From Sternotherus odoratus (lineage: Eukaryota; Chordata; Testudines; Kinosternidae), in NCBI GenBank assembly GCA_032164245.1, contig JAVMKO010000002.1:88363340-88427339 (forward strand): a stretch of DNA of 64,000 nucleotides. Reading direction: 5' to 3'. The position numbers and the translations under genes were made by a program. Position 1 is the first letter of the stretch; the number at the start of each line of letters is the position of its first letter. The notes under the pieces were generated by a model. That model was not told where the DNA came from, searched no databases, and saw only the letters and a list, made by a program, of their open reading frames with translations. Of the stretch, positions 60,577-64,000 are shown piece after piece.

Positions 60577-60959
60577 CAGTAGAATGTCTGAGTTACAAAC
60601 ACTGCTGGAACGGAGGTTGTTCATGACTCTGAAATCTTCATAACTCTGAACAAAAGTTTACAACTGAATATTGACTTAGTACAGCTTTGAAACTTTACTA
60701 TGAAGAAGAAAATGCTGCTTTTAACCATCTTAATTTAAATGTAACAAGCAGAGAAACAGTTTACTTGCCTTCTCAAATCTTTTTTTAAACTTTCCCTTTA
60801 TTTTGTTCGTAGTTTACGTTTAACACAGCACTGTACTGTGTTTTAAAATTTTCTTTTTGTCATTACTGCTGCCTGATTGTGTACTTCCAGTTCCAAATGA
60901 GGTGTGTGGTTGACTGGACTGTTCATAGCTCTGGTGTTTATAACTCTGAGGTTTTATTG
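60577..60959 (+). mobile_element. Tigger-like MITE, TA-flanked
   Basis: It begins CAGTAGAATGTCTGAGTTAC after TA (60575-60576) and ends GTTATAACTCTGAGG-like sequence, GTTTTATTG, before TA (60960-60961). It shares its body and orientation with the copy at 24177-24570. It is 383 bp and non-coding. The two copies differ by many substitutions and small indels, so both are old. Confidence 0.85.
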
Positions 60960-61600
60960 TAAATGTAATTTTTAAGGATTAAAAAAAATGTAATAAGAAA
61001 TCAAACAATGTACAGGTGAGCACAGTACAATGTATTTAATATAAATAATAGCTATGTGGATGTGTATGCCGAAGTGGAACTAAATACTAGAGTTCTTCGG
61101 CCTCACATAGAAAAACCCACAGGAAGAGTCCTGGGGCACATGGGATTGTGGGCAGAGGGAGATCCATATGCTATATCAGAAGAATCCTTCCCTGCCCCCA
61201 GATAGTCTAATGAATCAGGAGCTACTTTGCTATCTGTGGTAAGCATTCCATCTGTTTATACTAGAAAGTCTAATCTGGTGTATAACTGAGGCTGAAATCA
61301 TAGTCCAATTTAAGTAATCAGGGTAGGTTTGTTGTATGAGGAAAACCTTGTTTGGTACATTCAAATGGTTCAGCATTGCAAGGTGCTGAGCAGCACCATG
61401 AACACCAAGAAAAGTTAATGGAAGTCAGAGACACTTAGCACTTTGTAGGACTGAGCCCAGGTCTCTACAAGCCCTATTGCAGGCCACCGAGTGACACAAC
61501 CCCCTTGAGATCCAAGATCCCATAAGAGGCAGCAAGAAGAGGATCTGCCTTCCACTGTAAAATGATTAATCCCTGAGACAAAATCATGGCTATCTTGAGA

Positions 61601-62028
61601 AATCAGAGAGGTAGCCATGTTAGTCTGGATCTGCAGAAGCGACAGAGTCCTGTGACACCTTAAAGACTAACAAAAGTATTGAAGCATAAGCTTTCGTGTG
61701 TAAAGGCTTGTCTTCACTACAGCGGGGAGGGGGGTCGATCTTTTGGTGATCGATTTATCGCGTCCCGTCAAGACGCGATAAATCGATCGCCAGCGGCGTT
61801 CCCATCAACTCCGGAACTCCAGCTTGCCAAAAGGCGCAAGCTGGAGTCGACGGGGTAGTGCACCGCCGCCGCCGTGAGGACGGCAGGTAAATTGGCTGTA
61901 GATACGCCGACTTCAGCTACGTTATTAACGTAGCTGAATTTGCGTATCTACAGCTGATCTCCCCCCCCCCCCCCAGTGAAGACCAGCCCTTAGTCTTTAA
62001 GGTGCCACAGGACTCTTGTCACTTATAC
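61601..62028 (+). repeat. Fold-back repeat interrupted by a nested MITE
   Basis: The left part (AATCAGAGAGGTAGCCATGT ... CATAAGCTTTCGTG, 61601-61698) matches the left arm of the palindrome at 7531. The right part (TTAGTCTTTAAGGTGCCACA ... CTCTTGTCAC, from about 61990) matches its outer right arm. The central stretch carrying CCCACTTCGTCGGATGCA is missing and the MITE at 61703-61991 lies in its place. Confidence 0.85.
61703..61991. mobile_element. Multi-hairpin MITE with AAGGGCTGGTCTTCACT ends
   Basis: The terminal repeats are AAGGCTTGTCTTCACT and the complement AAGGGCTGGTCTTCACT. Inside are three inverted repeats: 61748-61764 with 61772-61788 (17-bp perfect arms, GATCGATTTATCGCGTC), 61816-61826 with 61837-61847 (11 bp), and 61895-61954 (about 60-base imperfect palindrome around TACGTTATTAACGTA). 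It is CpG-rich compared with its surroundings. I recognise it as a common turtle repeat. The target duplication could be TA or TAA; the superfamily is unresolved. Confidence 0.85.
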
Positions 62029-64000
62029 ATTCAGAAAGTGACGCTAAATAGGTTGTCTCCTTAACTTATTTTTCCTCTTGTTTCCTAGGCTCAGTTCCTC
62101 ATTTGCTGCATCACCTAATGTAACATGACATTTAAAACAACTGAGCATGATACTCAGCTACAGGCTTTTCCTAATTGTTCTTCAGCCAATTCACTAAATT
62201 GTGTTTGAAATTACTGTTTGTTTTCAATTTGAATTACCGTTCATTCTCCCGATGGGACCATCTAGCAATTACACTTTTAAATAAAAGTAGGGCAGGAAAT
62301 GGAGCTCCAGTGCTGTCAGTCTCTCTCCCTCCCCTACTACTCCCCCGAAACCCCCTTTAGTAAATTAGATTACTAATATTGGTGAAGATTAGCAGATATA
62401 TTACTCACTTTGTTGTTGTTGTTTTAAAATCTAAATGTTGATCACATTTCTACTGGGAAGCAGTTAATGATAGGATTTCAGCTATTACAAATGTAATAGA
62501 CCTTGTGAAAAATTGCAATAATAAAAAAAAGAATGTAGCAGTTATATATAATTTTACATTATGCTGCGTGGGTCCCATTCAGTAGTCTCTACTCAGGCAA
62601 AATCCCTATGCTAGGGTGTAGATGGGATGTGATTAAGATGATGATGTTCTGCATGTTTAATTGCTTAATGCAAGATGGGACTTTTGTCTAAATAATTTCT
62701 TTGTCTGCTGAGAGCATTGTAATGCACTGAATGTTTTCCCGTGCATGAATTCTGAGTTTTCGGTCTTTAAGGGCTAACCCACAGCTGTTGTAATCTCCTG
62801 AGGAATGGCATTATCCTGGCCTCTTTGTGTGGGGAGTCTGTCTATCTTAACAATGACTCATACAAAAGGGAATCCCTGAAGAATGATCAAGTTGGTTCTT
62901 GAACTGGGGAGGCAGCAGAGTCGTGTTTTCAGTTAACCCCTTAATTACTATTACCATAAGACACTATCTCTTGTGGAGAAAAAAGTGGCTAGTTGAGGGG
63001 ATTAGTTGGATTTAAAAGGGCTTGTTTAAAAGTAACATTTCTTTGTAATACAGCACAGCATTGAAACAGAAGGGCAGTTCTTACAAGACAAATGCATCTT
63101 TTCAGAAGTGTACTATAATATTCTCAGACCTTTTATACTATCATAAAAAAGTTCAAGTACTAAAGTAAGTCCTTATTTCAAAGAATTTTGGTCATTCCTT
63201 TAGTGCTTGCACATCAGACCATATTTTCCAGTGATGAAAGTAAATATAAAATGTGCATCCAAGAAACTCAGCTACAGTAGTAGTAAAAATGTGAATGCCA
63301 GCTATGCTTAAAAGGTTTGACCTTTTAAATTCAGAATACCCTTACATCAGTGGATCCCACAATGATTTTGTTCATTACACATTACTTTTCTGTATGTTCT
63401 GCTTTTTCAATTTACCTCTCCATTTAAAGTTTGTGGTTTTCCCCTGCTTGAAACAGGGAAAAAAAACAGATTTTCAAAAATGACAGGTGATTTTGGGTGT
63501 CTCAATTTTTGCTGCTGGACATTAGATACAGTATAGAAGCCCGGTTCATTTATTTATTTATTTTATCATCATCTTCAGAAGTTAGATGCTCAACAATTTT
63601 GCCTACCGTGGCATCTAACTTGCAGCACATGAACACAAAACACCTTAATATTTGTATACAGGCAGTTACACATGAAGAAAAGGCATGCCTTTTATTTACA
63701 TAATTTGATACAATTAGAAACACATTTGCTTTCCAAGGAAGTACACTGAGCTGAGAAATGACAAAATATTTCCTTTGACACAATGACTTCAAAGAACATA
63801 GGTTGGTTCTAATGTTACAAGGGATGATGCTGATTGGTTTGTTTTTCAAAACTGGTTTTTAAGTAGCAGCCTTAATTTGCAAGCTGTAGAAGGCAAAGGA
63901 ACAAAAAGACAGTCCTATACCAAACCAGAATCACCATATTGGAGACCATGCTGCTGATTATTTTACAGCAATATTATTACGGATGCTGACCACAAAACTG

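Larger units (their letters stand above)
58592..64000 (+). other. NFATC1: NFATC1 intron, continuing past the window end
   Basis: From GTATTT to the end no further exon is found. I looked for the continuation DG-x-x-W-x-ME of the TIG domain and did not see it, so the gene continues beyond 64000. Contents are a Tigger-like MITE (60577), the nested fold-back/MITE pair (61601-62028), and a diverged CATTGACTTCAA-type repeat near 59960-60055. 62030-64000 shows nothing I can name. Confidence 0.8.

Noticed and set aside
58592..64000. The next NFATC1 exon (DG-x-x-W-x-ME continuation of the TIG domain)
   Set aside because: No open segment with this motif and a splice acceptor is visible, so the exon must be beyond the window.

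Overview
The window comes from a vertebrate nuclear genome, most likely a turtle. It is long-intron DNA with scattered microsatellites and many interspersed repeats. One repeat (53878-54072) has the layout of the tRNA-derived Cry SINE of turtles, with a 3' tail shared with turtle CR1 LINEs. Several other repeats look like fold-back and Tigger-like elements common in turtle and crocodilian DNA. Family names are from recognition by eye, not from a database search.

The only gene I can support is NFATC1 (NFAT2/NFATc), on the + strand and incomplete at its 3' end. Six coding exons are seen: 4117-4195 (first exon of the beta-type, P2-driven isoform), 9949-11050, 23093-23252, 50424-50626, 55397-55569 and 58451-58591. 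They join in one frame into 619 codons plus one base (1858 nt). Together they encode the short acidic beta N-terminus, the calcineurin-docking and phosphoserine regulatory domain, the Rel-homology DNA-binding domain, and the start of the IPT/TIG dimerisation domain. The remaining exons lie beyond 64000. The alternative alpha first exon was not found and should lie upstream of the window.

Layout. 1-3440 is sparse, unique-looking DNA ending in a poly-G/(GT)n tract. 3440-4380 is a CpG-rich promoter region with a TATA box at 3781 and the beta first exon. The introns are 5.8, 12.0, 27.2, 4.8 and 2.9 kb, plus an unfinished last one. They hold decayed LINEs (L2/L3- and CR1-like), SINEs, several TA-flanked Tigger-like MITEs, fold-back repeats and long simple repeats.

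The most unusual structures are these. A 182-bp near-perfect palindrome lies at 7569-7750. Two members of one GC-rich-cored MITE family lie in opposite orientation on either side of the 203-nt exon (48129-48783 and 52634-53526). The second of these carries a run of 53-bp GC-rich hairpins. A multi-hairpin MITE is nested inside a fold-back repeat at 61601-62028. The exon at 23093 also encodes a possible Val-to-Glu change in a strand of the Rel domain that is conserved in the NFAT proteins I know. I see no CRISPR, operon or new protein-coding system; the novelty is in repeat architecture.
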